Assembly (NCBI GenBank): GCA_964489835.1
Contig: CAZBBC010000023.1
Span: forward strand, 1-44,976
DNA length: 44,976 nucleotides
Direction of reading: 5' to 3'
Source: CAZBBC01 sp964489835
Lineage (GTDB): Bacteria; Calditrichota; Calditrichia; JAJRVZ01
Numbering within the stretch: position 1 is the stretch's first letter; the number at the start of each line of letters is the position of its first letter. Shown in pieces: positions 7,920-17,000 of the stretch. Under the pieces are notes generated by a model. It worked only from the letters and a program-made list of their open reading frames with translations, was not told the origin of the DNA and searched no databases. Both the position numbers and the translations under genes were made by a program.

Positions 7920-9629
7920 TTACTCCTCAGTTTGTGACCTTATGGGGATAGTGATAATAAACGTGCTGCCTGAACCAACATTACTTTTCACTTTAATTTC
8001 ACCCTTTAATTTTTCAATAAATCCATAACTAACAGTTAACCCTAAACCAGTGCCCTTTCCTACTTCTTTGGTGGTATAAAACGGTTCAAAAATCTTCTTC
8101 TGAATATCATCAGGTATTCCACATCCATTGTCGGCGATATCAACATTGATATTTCCGTTTTTTACATACGATCTGACCTCAATTTTATCACCATATCCTT
8201 CACTGGCATCCACTGCATTTATTAAGATATTCAGAAAGACCTGCAGCAGATGATCAGATACCAGAACGGTTTCTGGTAAATTGCTATCCAATAGCAGGTG
8301 ATACACAAGATTTTTAGCCCGGCGATCATATTTTATAATACCCACCGCAGATTTAATAATTTCATTAATATCAGCAGGTGCTTCTTCATACGAAGAAGGA
8401 CGGCTAAAATCGACAAGTTCCCTGACAATTCGGGATATCCGCTCGATATTTTTCAGAATGTTTGATATATATTCACCTGTTTTTGGATCAACATTTTTTC
8501 TTTTAATAATTTGTACCATTGAGGAAATACTGGTTAACGGATTACCTATCTCATGAGCGATTCCAGCAGCCATCATACCAAGTGAAGCCATTTTCTCCTG
8601 GTGTGATATTTGTGCTTGTGCCTCCTGTAACTCTCTGGTTCGCTTCTGAATCTTTTCCTCCATACCCTGGTAGGATTCCTGCAGCTTTTGTCTCATCAAC
8701 TCAAATTCAGTGGCCAGTATCTGGATCTCATCGTTTGTTGTCAATTCGATTTTTTTGTCCAGATCGCCACGGCCGATACGATTGGTTGCATCAATTAACT
8801 TGTGAATAGGTGTAGTAATTCGACGTGAATATATTATGGCCAATGTAATAAGAATGAGAGCAAAAATAATATTGGCTACCAGAATTTTATTTTTAAATGC
8901 AATCAATTCACTATAAAAAGTCTGAGCATCCACCTTTGTCAAAATGAGTATGTCATAATCACTCATCCATGTATATGATAACAGGTAACCTGAATCTTCA
9001 TAGACAGCATCTACCAGTCCTGAATTCCAATCTTTAATGCGCTTTTCAATGGTCCCGCTCTCTTCTTTATCAAAAGTCTCAAACGAGTTTCCGGTTATTT
9101 TTTTCCCAGAAATGAGAAAATATACAGTATTTTGTATATCTTTAACATCACTTCGTATCAAATCACTTAATTCTTTTAGTGGTAGATCTCCGGTAATTAT
9201 TATTTCCTCAGTTTTGAATATTATTGCGGGAAGAGAATCCATCATTGTAAGATTTTTTTTGTCATACTCATCGGTCTTCATATTTTGAATCGATAGTGTT
9301 CGGAGCCTGATAAAATTTGATCTTATTCCGCTATCTTCCGCCAAAGATATTTGTAAAGATCTTGTTTTTTCCGAACTTTTAAAGTCAATAAATGCGCGTT
9401 CGATGATTTGATTTTTATACTTAAAATATAGTTTCAATTCTTTAGCATAACTTGAATTCAGCGAATGAAGGTGATTCTGATTAATCCGTGTGATCAGATC
9501 TTTATTAAGATTGTAGCCAAAAATACTGAATATGAGCAAGGGTAAAAAGGAAAAGGAAAGGAAATAGATAATTATTTTCGTATTTAATCTTTTGAAAATT
9601 GTTAAAATTTGTACAAATTTCATCGACAT
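7920..9629 (-). CDS. Membrane sensor histidine kinase
   Basis: About 569 residues. A transmembrane helix near 20-38, an extracytoplasmic sensor of about 200 residues (probably Cache-like), a second helix near 248-268, a HAMP linker, a coiled coil, then HisKA with the phosphorylated histidine in AHEIGNPL at about H359. The HATPase domain has N, G1 and G2 boxes (ILINAVDAS, DNGCGIP, GTGLGL). It phosphorylates the downstream NtrC-type regulator, whose gene follows after a single base. The start at 9629 (MSMKFVQ) is preferred because AAAGG lies six bases upstream; 9656 and 9623 are alternatives. The ligand is unknown. The divergent cytochrome c gene hints at a redox or electron-acceptor cue, which is inference. 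Confidence 0.93.
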   Translation of the reverse strand: MSMKFVQILTIFKRLNTKIIIYFLSFSFLPLLIFSIFGYNLNKDLITRINQNHLHSLNSSYAKELKLYFKYKNQIIERAFIDFKSSEKTRSLQISLAEDSGIRSNFIRLRTLSIQNMKTDEYDKKNLTMMDSLPAIIFKTEEIIITGDLPLKELSDLIRSDVKDIQNTVYFLISGKKITGNSFETFDKEESGTIEKRIKDWNSGLVDAVYEDSGYLLSYTWMSDYDILILTKVDAQTFYSELIAFKNKILVANIIFALILITLAIIYSRRITTPIHKLIDATNRIGRGDLDKKIELTTNDEIQILATEFELMRQKLQESYQGMEEKIQKRTRELQEAQAQISHQEKMASLGMMAAGIAHEIGNPLTSISSMVQIIKRKNVDPKTGEYISNILKNIERISRIVRELVDFSRPSSYEEAPADINEIIKSAVGIIKYDRRAKNLVYHLLLDSNLPETVLVSDHLLQVFLNILINAVDASEGYGDKIEVRSYVKNGNINVDIADNGCGIPDDIQKKIFEPFYTTKEVGKGTGLGLTVSYGFIEKLKGEIKVKSNVGSGSTFIITIPIRSQTEE

Positions 9630-9751
9630 TAAATACCTTTGATGCGATATAATCAATCTGTATTCTCAATTTTAAGAAAATATATTTCTTTTTTAGGATT
9701 TATTCAAGAAATTCACACATCTTAGTGATTTTTTTATAAATGACATTGCAT

Positions 9752-9788
9752 CTTTATGATGTGATGATTACCTTTTACATCATTAAAG
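9752..9788. promoter_or_regulatory. Inverted repeat in the divergent kinase/cytochrome spacer
   Basis: CTTTATGATG (9752-9761) and CATCATTAAAG (9778-9788) are inverted with one extra base, separated by 16 bases. It lies about 90 bases before the cytochrome start, in the only spacer between the divergent two-component genes and the cytochrome. It could be an operator or a leader hairpin; there is no further evidence. Confidence 0.35.
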
Positions 9789-9876
9789 GTCAGTTGAATG
9801 GAACTAAATAAAGCCGAATAAGTAAAAATTCTTGGATCTGTTTTAGATCTTAATTATCAAACAACGGAGGTTGCAT

Positions 9877-10428
9877 ATGCACGCTAAATTCTTCACACTT
9901 GGTTTACTCATTATCTTTTCTATTACTCTGATTAGCTTCGCTGCAGATAAACCGGAATATATAGGAGCCGGCAAATGTAAGACTTGCCACAAGGCAGAAA
10001 AAAACGGTCAACAATTTAAACTGTGGTCGGAGAAAAAACATGCCCAGGCTTATAAGGACTTGAAATCTGATCAGGCAAAGAAAAAAGCCGAAGTGATGGG
10101 TGTCAAAGATCCTCTTAAAGATGAGAAATGTCTTTCCTGTCATTCAACGGCCTATGGAATGAAAAACATCGCTACCAGTTTTAAAATCGATGAAGGTGTT
10201 TCTTGTGAAGCTTGCCATGGGCCCGGCAGTTTATATAAAAAAAATACAGTGATGAAGGACAAAAAATCTGCGATGGCTGTTGGTTTGCTTGAGGTGAATG
10301 AGGCAACCTGTAAACAATGTCATAAAGCGGATACCCCGGGCCATGATGGTAAATTCACAGATTTTAAAACTGAATATGCAAAAATTGCCCATCCTGTCCC
10401 ACCAGAAAATGATCGAAGGAAAAAGTAA
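9877..10428 (+). CDS. Secreted tetraheme cytochrome c (cytochrome c554-like)
   Basis: 183 residues with an N-terminal signal peptide (TLGLLIIFSITLISFAADK) and four CXXCH heme c sites: CKTCH, CLSCH, CEACH and CKQCH. This predicts a periplasmic or surface tetraheme electron carrier of the cytochrome c554 / c-prime-like class. Extra histidines (KKHAQAY, STAYGM region, AHPVPP) could be axial ligands. The start at 9877 has GGAGG six bases upstream; an in-frame TTG two codons earlier is less likely. A strong terminator follows, so it is a monocistronic unit. It diverges from the kinase/regulator pair, which may control it. The electron partner cannot be told from sequence. Confidence 0.9.
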   Translation: MHAKFFTLGLLIIFSITLISFAADKPEYIGAGKCKTCHKAEKNGQQFKLWSEKKHAQAYKDLKSDQAKKKAEVMGVKDPLKDEKCLSCHSTAYGMKNIATSFKIDEGVSCEACHGPGSLYKKNTVMKDKKSAMAVGLLEVNEATCKQCHKADTPGHDGKFTDFKTEYAKIAHPVPPENDRRKK

Positions 10429-10444
10429 ACATTTTAAAAAAAAA

Positions 10445-10472
10445 CCGCTCACAAAATGAGCGGTTTTTTTTT
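10445..10472 (+). terminator. Rho-independent terminator after the cytochrome gene
   Basis: Perfect 7-base stem CCGCTCA / TGAGCGG with loop CAAAA, followed by nine T. A preceding A-run means it could work in both directions. Confidence 0.93.
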
Positions 10473-10630
10473 ATTCCTAAAATTCTCGTGCATCATTGCT
10501 GCTTTGCGTATATACTTCAAAATTGACACTCAGGAAAAATCAAACGCCACCAGAAAGATTTTCTTTATAGGATTAAGAAAGCTGAGCATACTACTTCTTC
10601 ACCTGATATATTGATGACGAAAGGGATTTC

Positions 10631-12115
10631 ATGGAACATTTCGGTTTCTGGTCTCTTCTTCCCCCTCTTTTAGCTATTGTCTTAGCCATCAAAACCCGCC
10701 AGGTATTTATATCCCTGCTTTTTGGGATTTGGATCGGTTGGATCATTCTTTCTGATACCAGTCTGTTTGATGGAACCATTAATACCATCCAGGCATTGGT
10801 TGATGTGTTTGATGATCCCGGGAATACACGAACGATAATGTTCAGTTCATTAGTGGGTGCTCTCATTGCATTTGTTCAACGCTCCGGCGGTGTTGAGGGT
10901 TTTATCAATTATATTAATAAATTCTTGAAACATATGGAGGAAAAAAGAAATTCAAGTCCCAGGAAACTGGTACAATTAATGGCCTGGTTAACCGGAGGCG
11001 CAATCTTTGTTGAATCAAATATCAGTGTATTAACGGTGGGTTCAATATTTAGACCTATTTTTGATCGCTTAAAAATTCCCCGGGAAAAATTAGCATACAT
11101 CGCCGATTCCACCTCTGCACCTATTTGTATATTAATTCCTTTAAATGCCTGGGGGGCCTACATTATGGGGCTGTTATTGGCCCAGGGAATATCGAATCCT
11201 TTAACGACAATGATTAAAGCTTACCCCCTTAATTTTTATCCGATATTCGCAATGACCATCGTTGTTCTGGTAATATTGACTCAAAAAGATATTGGTCCGA
11301 TGAAGGAGGCCGAACGACGGGCAATAGAGGATGGTAAAGTCATCCGGGATGGGGCAACACCGATGATATCTTCTGAATTGATCAACATGCAAAAATCAAA
11401 GGATACTGTTGCCAAAGCGCGAAATATGATTATACCAATTATGACCATGGTTGCTATGATGCCCGTCGGATTAATAGTTACCGGATGGCCGGCGGTAGAA
11501 AATATTGAGGGTTATCCACTATGGAAACAGATATTTTTTGCTATCGGAAAAGGATCTGGTTCAACTGCTGTGCTCTGGGCCGTTCTCTCAGCCATTTTTA
11601 GTGGCGCAATTCTTTACCGCTGGCAAAAAATATTCAAGTTACCCGAAACTATTAATCTTGTATTTAAAGGAATCGCTGGTCTGATACCACTGGCCCTGTT
11701 AATGATGCTTGCTTTCGCCATCGGTAAGGTCTGCCGGGATCTGGGTACCGGCGTTTATATAGCAGAAGTGGCCAAATCTTGGCTGAGCCCCAATCTGGTT
11801 CCTTTCATTGTATTCCTCGTTGCCGGATTTATCGCGTTTTCAACTGGTACTTCCTGGGGAACTTTTGCGATTATGATTCCAATCGGACTTCAGATGGCTC
11901 AAATGATGAATGCTGATATATATTTTACGATCGCAGCTGCTTTAGGAGGAGGCGTCTTCGGTGATCACAGTTCGCCTATTTCTGATACTACGATTATCTC
12001 ATCCATGGCATCGGCCAGCGATCATATCGATCACGTAAAAACACAACTGCCTTATGCGCTTTTGGCAGGCGTGGGAACCGCCCTTGTGTATTTAATCATT
12101 GGACTCCTGGCATAA
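10631..12115 (+). CDS. nhaC: Na+/H+ antiporter, NhaC family
   Basis: A 494-residue polytopic inner-membrane protein with about a dozen hydrophobic segments. Family landmarks are the N-terminal FWSLLPPLLAIVLAIKTRQV, GGAIFVESN, the SAPICILIPLNAWGAYI segment, GTSWGTFAIMIP, and GGGVFGDHSSPISDTTI near the C-terminus. NhaC-type carriers exchange Na+ for H+; some relatives carry amino or organic acids, such as the lysine or malate/lactate types. A sodium role would suit a marine or saline, sodium-dependent energy scheme. It stands alone between the cytochrome terminator and a 122-base spacer with nothing recognisable. Family is firm, exact ion or substrate less so. Confidence 0.88.
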   Translation: MEHFGFWSLLPPLLAIVLAIKTRQVFISLLFGIWIGWIILSDTSLFDGTINTIQALVDVFDDPGNTRTIMFSSLVGALIAFVQRSGGVEGFINYINKFLKHMEEKRNSSPRKLVQLMAWLTGGAIFVESNISVLTVGSIFRPIFDRLKIPREKLAYIADSTSAPICILIPLNAWGAYIMGLLLAQGISNPLTTMIKAYPLNFYPIFAMTIVVLVILTQKDIGPMKEAERRAIEDGKVIRDGATPMISSELINMQKSKDTVAKARNMIIPIMTMVAMMPVGLIVTGWPAVENIEGYPLWKQIFFAIGKGSGSTAVLWAVLSAIFSGAILYRWQKIFKLPETINLVFKGIAGLIPLALLMMLAFAIGKVCRDLGTGVYIAEVAKSWLSPNLVPFIVFLVAGFIAFSTGTSWGTFAIMIPIGLQMAQMMNADIYFTIAAALGGGVFGDHSSPISDTTIISSMASASDHIDHVKTQLPYALLAGVGTALVYLIIGLLA

Positions 12116-12237
12116 TTATTTCTTAAATTATTAATGAGAACTGCCATTATTTACTTTTTTTAGATACATTGATATAAAACGGTTTCAGGCTTTTAGATAA
12201 GTAAAAAATCACACGTATGCTTTACTCTTAAAATACT

Positions 12238-13224
12238 ATGCATCAACCATCCTATGTAAATTTATATAAAAGTGGTGAATTGGCAAGACGCATTGCCTTT
12301 CTTAATAATAAACTAGTTGCCTGTGATATATGTCCTCATCACTGTGGAATTAACCGCTATGATGAGAATACAGGTGTATGTCGCTCTTTTCAACACGCCT
12401 ATGTTTGTTCCTATTGTGATCACCATGGGGAAGAACCGCCACTTAGTGGTACCATGGGATCCGGAACGATCTTTTTTGGAAACTGTAATCTACATTGTGT
12501 TTTTTGTCAGAACCATGATATTAGCCAGCATTTAATCAATGCTGATCATTACACCTGTAATTCGGAAAACCTTGCCCGGATCATGATTGATTTGCAGGAT
12601 AACCGGAACTGCCATAATATCAATTTTGTTTCGCCTTCACATTTTGTACCGCAGATTCTGGAAGCAGTTAATAAAGCCATATCACTAGGACTGAAAATTC
12701 CACTCATTTATAATTCTAACGGCTATGATGAAGTTGAAACTTTAAAACAACTGGATGGTGTTATCGATATTTACTTACCTGATCTTAAATATGCCAATGA
12801 TGAAAACGCAAAAAAATATTCCGGAATTACAGATTATGTCTCAACTGCCCGGGCTGCCCTGAAAGAGATGTACCACCAAGTCGGTTTATTAAAGATGAAT
12901 TCTCAGGAAATAGCGATAACCGGTTTAATAGTTCGCCACCTCGTACTACCCAATGATATTGCCGGAACGAAAGAATGCTTGCAATGGATCGCCCGTGAAC
13001 TTTCGCCAGAAGTTACAATTAGTCTGATGGCTCAGTATTATCCGGCAAACATAGCAAATGAATTTCCAGAAATAAACAGATCCCTTCAGAGTATCGAATA
13101 TTATGAAGCATTGAAAACTTTGAAAGAACTTGGTTTTTGTAACACTCTCTATCAGGAAACCCAGGCAGCCCATATATACAAACCAAATTTTAAAAATAAA
13201 GAAGATCCATTCGTTGATCAGTAA
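12238..13224 (+). CDS. Radical SAM protein, PflX-like (COG1313 type)
   Basis: 328 residues. The radical SAM cluster motif is CNLHCVFC (C-x3-C-x2-C), preceded by an N-terminal cysteine cluster (CDICPHHCGI, GVCR, CSYCDHHGEE) typical of the PflX branch of pyruvate-formate-lyase-activase-like proteins. These are [4Fe-4S]/SAM enzymes; the function of PflX is not established, so activation of a glycyl-radical enzyme is only a possibility. No glycyl-radical enzyme is encoded in the window. There is no obvious Shine-Dalgarno before the ATG. The short-chain dehydrogenase follows after 56 bases on the same strand, so they may be co-transcribed. Confidence 0.82.
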   Translation: MHQPSYVNLYKSGELARRIAFLNNKLVACDICPHHCGINRYDENTGVCRSFQHAYVCSYCDHHGEEPPLSGTMGSGTIFFGNCNLHCVFCQNHDISQHLINADHYTCNSENLARIMIDLQDNRNCHNINFVSPSHFVPQILEAVNKAISLGLKIPLIYNSNGYDEVETLKQLDGVIDIYLPDLKYANDENAKKYSGITDYVSTARAALKEMYHQVGLLKMNSQEIAITGLIVRHLVLPNDIAGTKECLQWIARELSPEVTISLMAQYYPANIANEFPEINRSLQSIEYYEALKTLKELGFCNTLYQETQAAHIYKPNFKNKEDPFVDQ

Positions 13225-13280
13225 TCCTCAACATTATGCTGATGAATAAAGGACTACGAATCGAGAAAGGGAAATTTACT

Positions 13281-14054
13281 ATGACAGAACTGAAAGATAA
13301 AATAGTATTTATTACCGGGGCCAGCAGCGGTATCGGTGCCGCTTGTGCCCAACGTTTTGCGGAAGAAGGTGCTAAATTACTTTTATGTGCTCGCCGCATC
13401 GGAAAACTGAATAATCTCACAAAAAAATTATCATCCGCGTTTAAGACCGAAATCCATTTTATCGAGCTTGATGTTAGGGACAAAGAACAAGTAGACCTTG
13501 TGCTTAATTCTTTACCTGAAAAATGGAAAAGGATTGATATACTAATAAATAATGCGGGACTCGCCCGGGGATTTTCCAAACTCCAGGAAGGTTTGATTAC
13601 CGATTGGGAAGAAATGATCGATACTAACATTAAAGGATTGCTATATATTACCAGAAAAATTATCCCGGAGATGATTGAACACGGATCCGGCGACATTATC
13701 AATATTGGTTCCATCGCCGGGCGTGAAGTCTATCCAAATGGTAATGTTTACTGTGCAACCAAGCATGCCGTTGATGCCCTTACCAAGGGCTTGCGGATTG
13801 ACCTGTTAGGTACATCGCTTCGGGTTTGCACCATCGATCCCGGAATGGTTGATACCGAATTCAGCCTGGTAAGATTTCATGGTAATAAAGAAAAGGCGGA
13901 TAATGTTTATGACGGTATGGAACCCTTAACTGCCGAAGATATAGCCGATGCTGTCTTTTATTGTGCTTCCCGGCCTTCTCATGTCCAGATAGCTGAGATT
14001 CTCATATTCCCTACCGCACAACGATCGGCAACGATTGTTCATAGAGCCAAGTAG
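13281..14054 (+). CDS. Short-chain dehydrogenase/reductase (YdfG-like)
   Basis: 257 residues of the classical SDR family. The cofactor motif TGASSGIG is at about residues 11-18, with ARR after beta-2 (suggesting NADP), NNAG in the middle, a catalytic serine in IGSIAG, and YCATKHA supplying the Tyr-x3-Lys pair. The C-terminal PGMVDTEFSLVRF resembles YdfG-type 3-hydroxy acid / L-allo-threonine dehydrogenases, which also reduce malonic semialdehyde. I start at 13281 (MTELKDK), with GAAAGGG upstream, instead of the longer in-frame 13236. The substrate is inferred from family resemblance only. Confidence 0.87.
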   Translation: MTELKDKIVFITGASSGIGAACAQRFAEEGAKLLLCARRIGKLNNLTKKLSSAFKTEIHFIELDVRDKEQVDLVLNSLPEKWKRIDILINNAGLARGFSKLQEGLITDWEEMIDTNIKGLLYITRKIIPEMIEHGSGDIINIGSIAGREVYPNGNVYCATKHAVDALTKGLRIDLLGTSLRVCTIDPGMVDTEFSLVRFHGNKEKADNVYDGMEPLTAEDIADAVFYCASRPSHVQIAEILIFPTAQRSATIVHRAK

Positions 14055-14166
14055 GGTAATATTTCTTATTAAATCTTAGTATTTCCTTTGATTTTTAATT
14101 AAATTTTAGATTTAATAAAATACGGTATCAAATATATAAAGGATCAATCCAAGGAGAACCATAGCT

Positions 14167-14451
14167 ATGACCTATGTCATTACGGAACCGTGTGCCGGCG
14201 TTTGTGACACCTCTTGTGTGGATGTCTGTCCTGTTGACTGTATCTATCCTGCAAAGGATTATTCACTCGATGAATCAGATATTCAGAAAATGCGTGAAGC
14301 CAAAGAGACACTATATATTCATCCGGACGAATGTATTGACTGCGGCGCTTGCGAGCCAGAGTGTCCCGTTGAGGCCATTTTTCCGGAAGATGAAGTACCT
14401 GACAAATGGAAGATTTATATTAAAAAATCTCAGGAAAGGTTTGGATTATAA
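14167..14451 (+). CDS. Ferredoxin, two-cluster (7Fe/8Fe type)
   Basis: 94 residues. The N-terminal half has cysteines at 9, 13, 17, 21 and 25 (PCAGVCDTSCVDVCPVDC), and the C-terminal half has the C-x2-C-x2-C-x3-CP motif in CIDCGACEPECPVEAIFP. This matches the FdxA-like family that carries one 3Fe or 4Fe cluster and one 4Fe cluster. It is a small cytoplasmic electron carrier for low-potential reactions; the partner is unknown. AAGGAG lies ten bases upstream of the ATG and a clear terminator follows, so it is a single-gene unit. Of the two overlapping reading frames here, only this one has the cysteine pattern. Confidence 0.92.
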   Translation: MTYVITEPCAGVCDTSCVDVCPVDCIYPAKDYSLDESDIQKMREAKETLYIHPDECIDCGACEPECPVEAIFPEDEVPDKWKIYIKKSQERFGL

Positions 14452-14485
14452 ATAGACATTTTTTCTTATCAAACGTACATTGGTT

Positions 14486-14518
14486 TCCTGGACTTTTTAT
14501 AACTCCAGGATTTTTTTT
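14486..14518 (+). terminator. Rho-independent terminator after ferredoxin
   Basis: Stem TCCTGGA / TCCAGGA with an 11-base loop, followed by eight T. Confidence 0.9.
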
Positions 14519-14534
14519 ATTAGCGTGAATTATT

Positions 14535-14710
14535 CACCACGAAGATCACGAAGAGCACAAAGGTCTAATAATAACAATAGTTTAAAGTGTTTAAATAAAG
14601 AAATTCCTTCTCTTTATTTAATAATATATTTTCTTATTTAAATTCAATAAAAATATCTTCGTGTCCGGAGCCTGTCCTGAGACCGAAAGGTCGAAGGATT
14701 TGCTTCGTGG
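14535..14710 (+). repeat. Dispersed intergenic repeat, copy 2
   Basis: Runs from CACCACGAAGATCACGAAG to CTTCGTGG, so the ends are inverted (CCACGAAG / CTTCGTGG). It holds an AT-rich middle of about 90 bases and a core at 14666-14699 beginning CGGAGCCTGTCCTG and ending GGTCGAAGGAT. Apart from one indel and one substitution, the core equals the minus-strand core of copy 1 at 548-582. The middle part differs in length and sequence between copies. It fills most of the 317-base spacer between the ferredoxin and the YacP-like gene; no gene is seen there. Confidence 0.75.
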
Positions 14711-14768
14711 TTTATGAATAGATCAGGTTAGTTAAATTTGATTCACCATAAAATTAACTTTATTTCAG

Positions 14769-15248
14769 ATGACAAATAAAATAATCATTGATGGCTGGAA
14801 TGTTTGCTGGAAAATCCCCTCAATTGCTGAATTGATTCCTGATCATCTGGAAAAAGCCAGAAACCAGTTGAATACTTTGATTAAAAATTTCTTCCAGGGG
14901 AAAAAGGTCGTATATAAGATATTTTATGACGGGCAGCCGCTGATTTTTTCAGGTGATTTCCGACCAGATCATTCTGTATATTTCTCTACAAGTCCTGAAA
15001 AAGCCGATGAATTAATTATAAAATTCTTACAAAAACAATCTAGGAGAAGGAATTGGACTGTAATAACCTCCGACAGAGAACTAAGGCAACGTGTGAAAAA
15101 CCTTGACGCACAAACTTTGACATCGGAGGCTTTTATTTCCAAACTGAGTTCAAAAAGTTCTCGCAATCAGAAAACAAATTTAAAAGAAAATCCTCACATC
15201 GGGCAGGAAGATATTTCTTATTGGCTGGACAAATTTAAAAATTATTAG
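14769..15248 (+). CDS. NYN domain protein, YacP/Rae1-like
   Basis: 159 residues. The PIN-like NYN core is visible: IIIDGWNVCW at the N-terminus with the first acidic residue, FYDGQP, a middle SPEKADELII with acidic residues, and VITSDRELRQRV. YacP (Rae1) of Bacillus is a ribosome-associated endoribonuclease that cuts mRNA; the conserved aspartates suggest the site is intact. No Shine-Dalgarno is evident before the ATG. The C-terminal 40 residues are polar and weakly conserved-looking. It lies alone after the dispersed repeat. Nuclease activity is inferred from the family. Confidence 0.8.
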   Translation: MTNKIIIDGWNVCWKIPSIAELIPDHLEKARNQLNTLIKNFFQGKKVVYKIFYDGQPLIFSGDFRPDHSVYFSTSPEKADELIIKFLQKQSRRRNWTVITSDRELRQRVKNLDAQTLTSEAFISKLSSKSSRNQKTNLKENPHIGQEDISYWLDKFKNY

Positions 15249-15340
15249 AATTGAATCAGGTTACAATCCGGGAGTATTCTCTATAGAGGTGTTCATTAGG
15301 TAAAAAGATTCCCACAGAAATTAAAAAAATAAAATATAGT

Positions 15341-16942
15341 ATGAATGAATTTACAAGTTTTATAAAATACTACGCTCTGTATTTTCTCTTTCTACCTCTA
15401 TTATATGCAGAAACCCACTATCGATTCAAGTATTTTTTTAGCTATCTAAAAAAAAGAGAACCGGAGATTATCGCCGATATACCCTCCCGAATACAAAGAA
15501 GCAATCCATTGCCAGTCTTGGTGCTTATAAAGGATGCGGACAAGTATCCGGTAATTATTAAAGAAATAGAGATCAAAGAAAGTAATCAGGTTCTTTTCCG
15601 CAAAGAAGTGAATCAGCGTATAAGCGATTCCTATAGGGATCTTATTTATACGTTTGATTCAAATCAGCTGAAGAGCGGCCATCATTTATTGGATGTCAAA
15701 ATAACATATAAAACAGGAGAGAAGGAGCTATTCTGCATGGCAGATAATCATCGCGGCACCAGTCATGAACCCCTTAACATTTATATTGCAGCCGATCCCC
15801 TTCCCCGTTTTGATAATTGTATATTAGGTGAGACTCACTGTCATACAAATTTCACTTCTGATCAGGTTGAGTTTGGAGCATCTCTTACAGCAACGGCCTC
15901 TCTGGCCAGGGCTATGGGATTACATTTTTACTGTGCAACCGATCATTCATATGACCTGGATGATTATGAAGATAATTATCTCATAAACGATCCGGATTTG
16001 GTAAAATGGGAAAAATTTAAAGAAACTGTGAACAAATTCAATAGCGATGACAATGATATTTTGATAATTCCTGGTGAAGAGGTTACCGTTCGTAACAGAA
16101 GAGATAAAAATGTCCATATGTTAATATACGGTTCAGAAACGTTTTTTCCTGGTTCCGGAGACAGCGGGGAGAAGTGGCTGCGCACAAGATCCGAACTATC
16201 GATATCAGAGGTCATTGATAAGGTTTTAGATTCAAACCTTATTTTCGCCGCCCATCCGGTTGAAAAACCCCCATTCTTGCAGAAATTATTTATCCGGCGT
16301 GATGTATGGCATGGATCTGATTGCAGAAAATCTGGGATTGATGGCTTACAATTTATAAATGGAGGTGAACTCAAGTTCACTGACGTTGGAAAAGAATTTT
16401 GGATCAATCTGTTACTGGAAGGACATCGGTTAATCGGAATAGCCGGAAATGATGCTCACGGTAATTTTTCTCGTTTTAGACAGGTTGGATTTCCCTTTTT
16501 TACAATGCGAGAAAATCACTTCCACTTATTTGGGAAATGGCGAACCGGTGTGTATATTCAGCAAAGTAACATAAATATTAGGACCATTTTAAGAAACATT
16601 AAATCCGGAAATTGCTATATGACCAATGGACCCGCCCTGCAATTGCAATGTTTTGGAAATAATAAATGGTATCCGATGGGAGTAAGATGCCCGTTCCCTT
16701 CGATAGTGAAGCTCATGTCAAAATCTACAGAAGAGTTCTCCGAACTGACAAATATAAAACTTATTTTAGGTGATATAGAGAATAAGAATGAGTTGATCCT
16801 TCTTGAAGATCTAATTAGTAATACAGCCATTAGTTATAAAAAAGAATTTCCCCTAAAGGACTTACCAGATAGAGGATACCTGAGAATGGAAGTTTCGACG
16901 AAAAAAGACTTTCATGCTCTATCAAATCCGATCTGGTTTTAA
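15341..16942 (+). CDS. PHP-domain metallohydrolase (CehA/McbA-like), exported
   Basis: 533 residues. A hydrophobic N-terminus (YYALYFLFLPLLYAE) looks like a signal peptide or anchor, then a beta-rich region to about 150. The PHP domain follows with metal-binding H166/H168 in GETHCHTN, D201/H202 in ATDHS, a glutamate in PGEEVT, AAHPVE and GNDAHG. PHP domains of the CehA/McbA group are trinuclear-metal phosphoesterases or esterases; the substrate here is unknown. The export signal suggests the periplasm. No clear ribosome-binding site. metF follows after 58 bases, but no functional link is apparent. Confidence 0.8.
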   Translation: MNEFTSFIKYYALYFLFLPLLYAETHYRFKYFFSYLKKREPEIIADIPSRIQRSNPLPVLVLIKDADKYPVIIKEIEIKESNQVLFRKEVNQRISDSYRDLIYTFDSNQLKSGHHLLDVKITYKTGEKELFCMADNHRGTSHEPLNIYIAADPLPRFDNCILGETHCHTNFTSDQVEFGASLTATASLARAMGLHFYCATDHSYDLDDYEDNYLINDPDLVKWEKFKETVNKFNSDDNDILIIPGEEVTVRNRRDKNVHMLIYGSETFFPGSGDSGEKWLRTRSELSISEVIDKVLDSNLIFAAHPVEKPPFLQKLFIRRDVWHGSDCRKSGIDGLQFINGGELKFTDVGKEFWINLLLEGHRLIGIAGNDAHGNFSRFRQVGFPFFTMRENHFHLFGKWRTGVYIQQSNINIRTILRNIKSGNCYMTNGPALQLQCFGNNKWYPMGVRCPFPSIVKLMSKSTEEFSELTNIKLILGDIENKNELILLEDLISNTAISYKKEFPLKDLPDRGYLRMEVSTKKDFHALSNPIWF

Positions 16943-17000
16943 GGGATTCATTAATCAATTAAAATATTCACTTTACCGGTCTCACAGATAGAGAAATCTC

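Noticed and set aside
9630..9876. Sigma-54 promoter (-24/-12) in the divergent spacer
   Set aside because: The closest match (TGACATTGCA at about 9741) has the wrong spacing and lacks the GG.
14174..14455. Second open frame overlapping ferredoxin
   Set aside because: It lacks the ferredoxin cysteine pattern and is a frame-shifted shadow.
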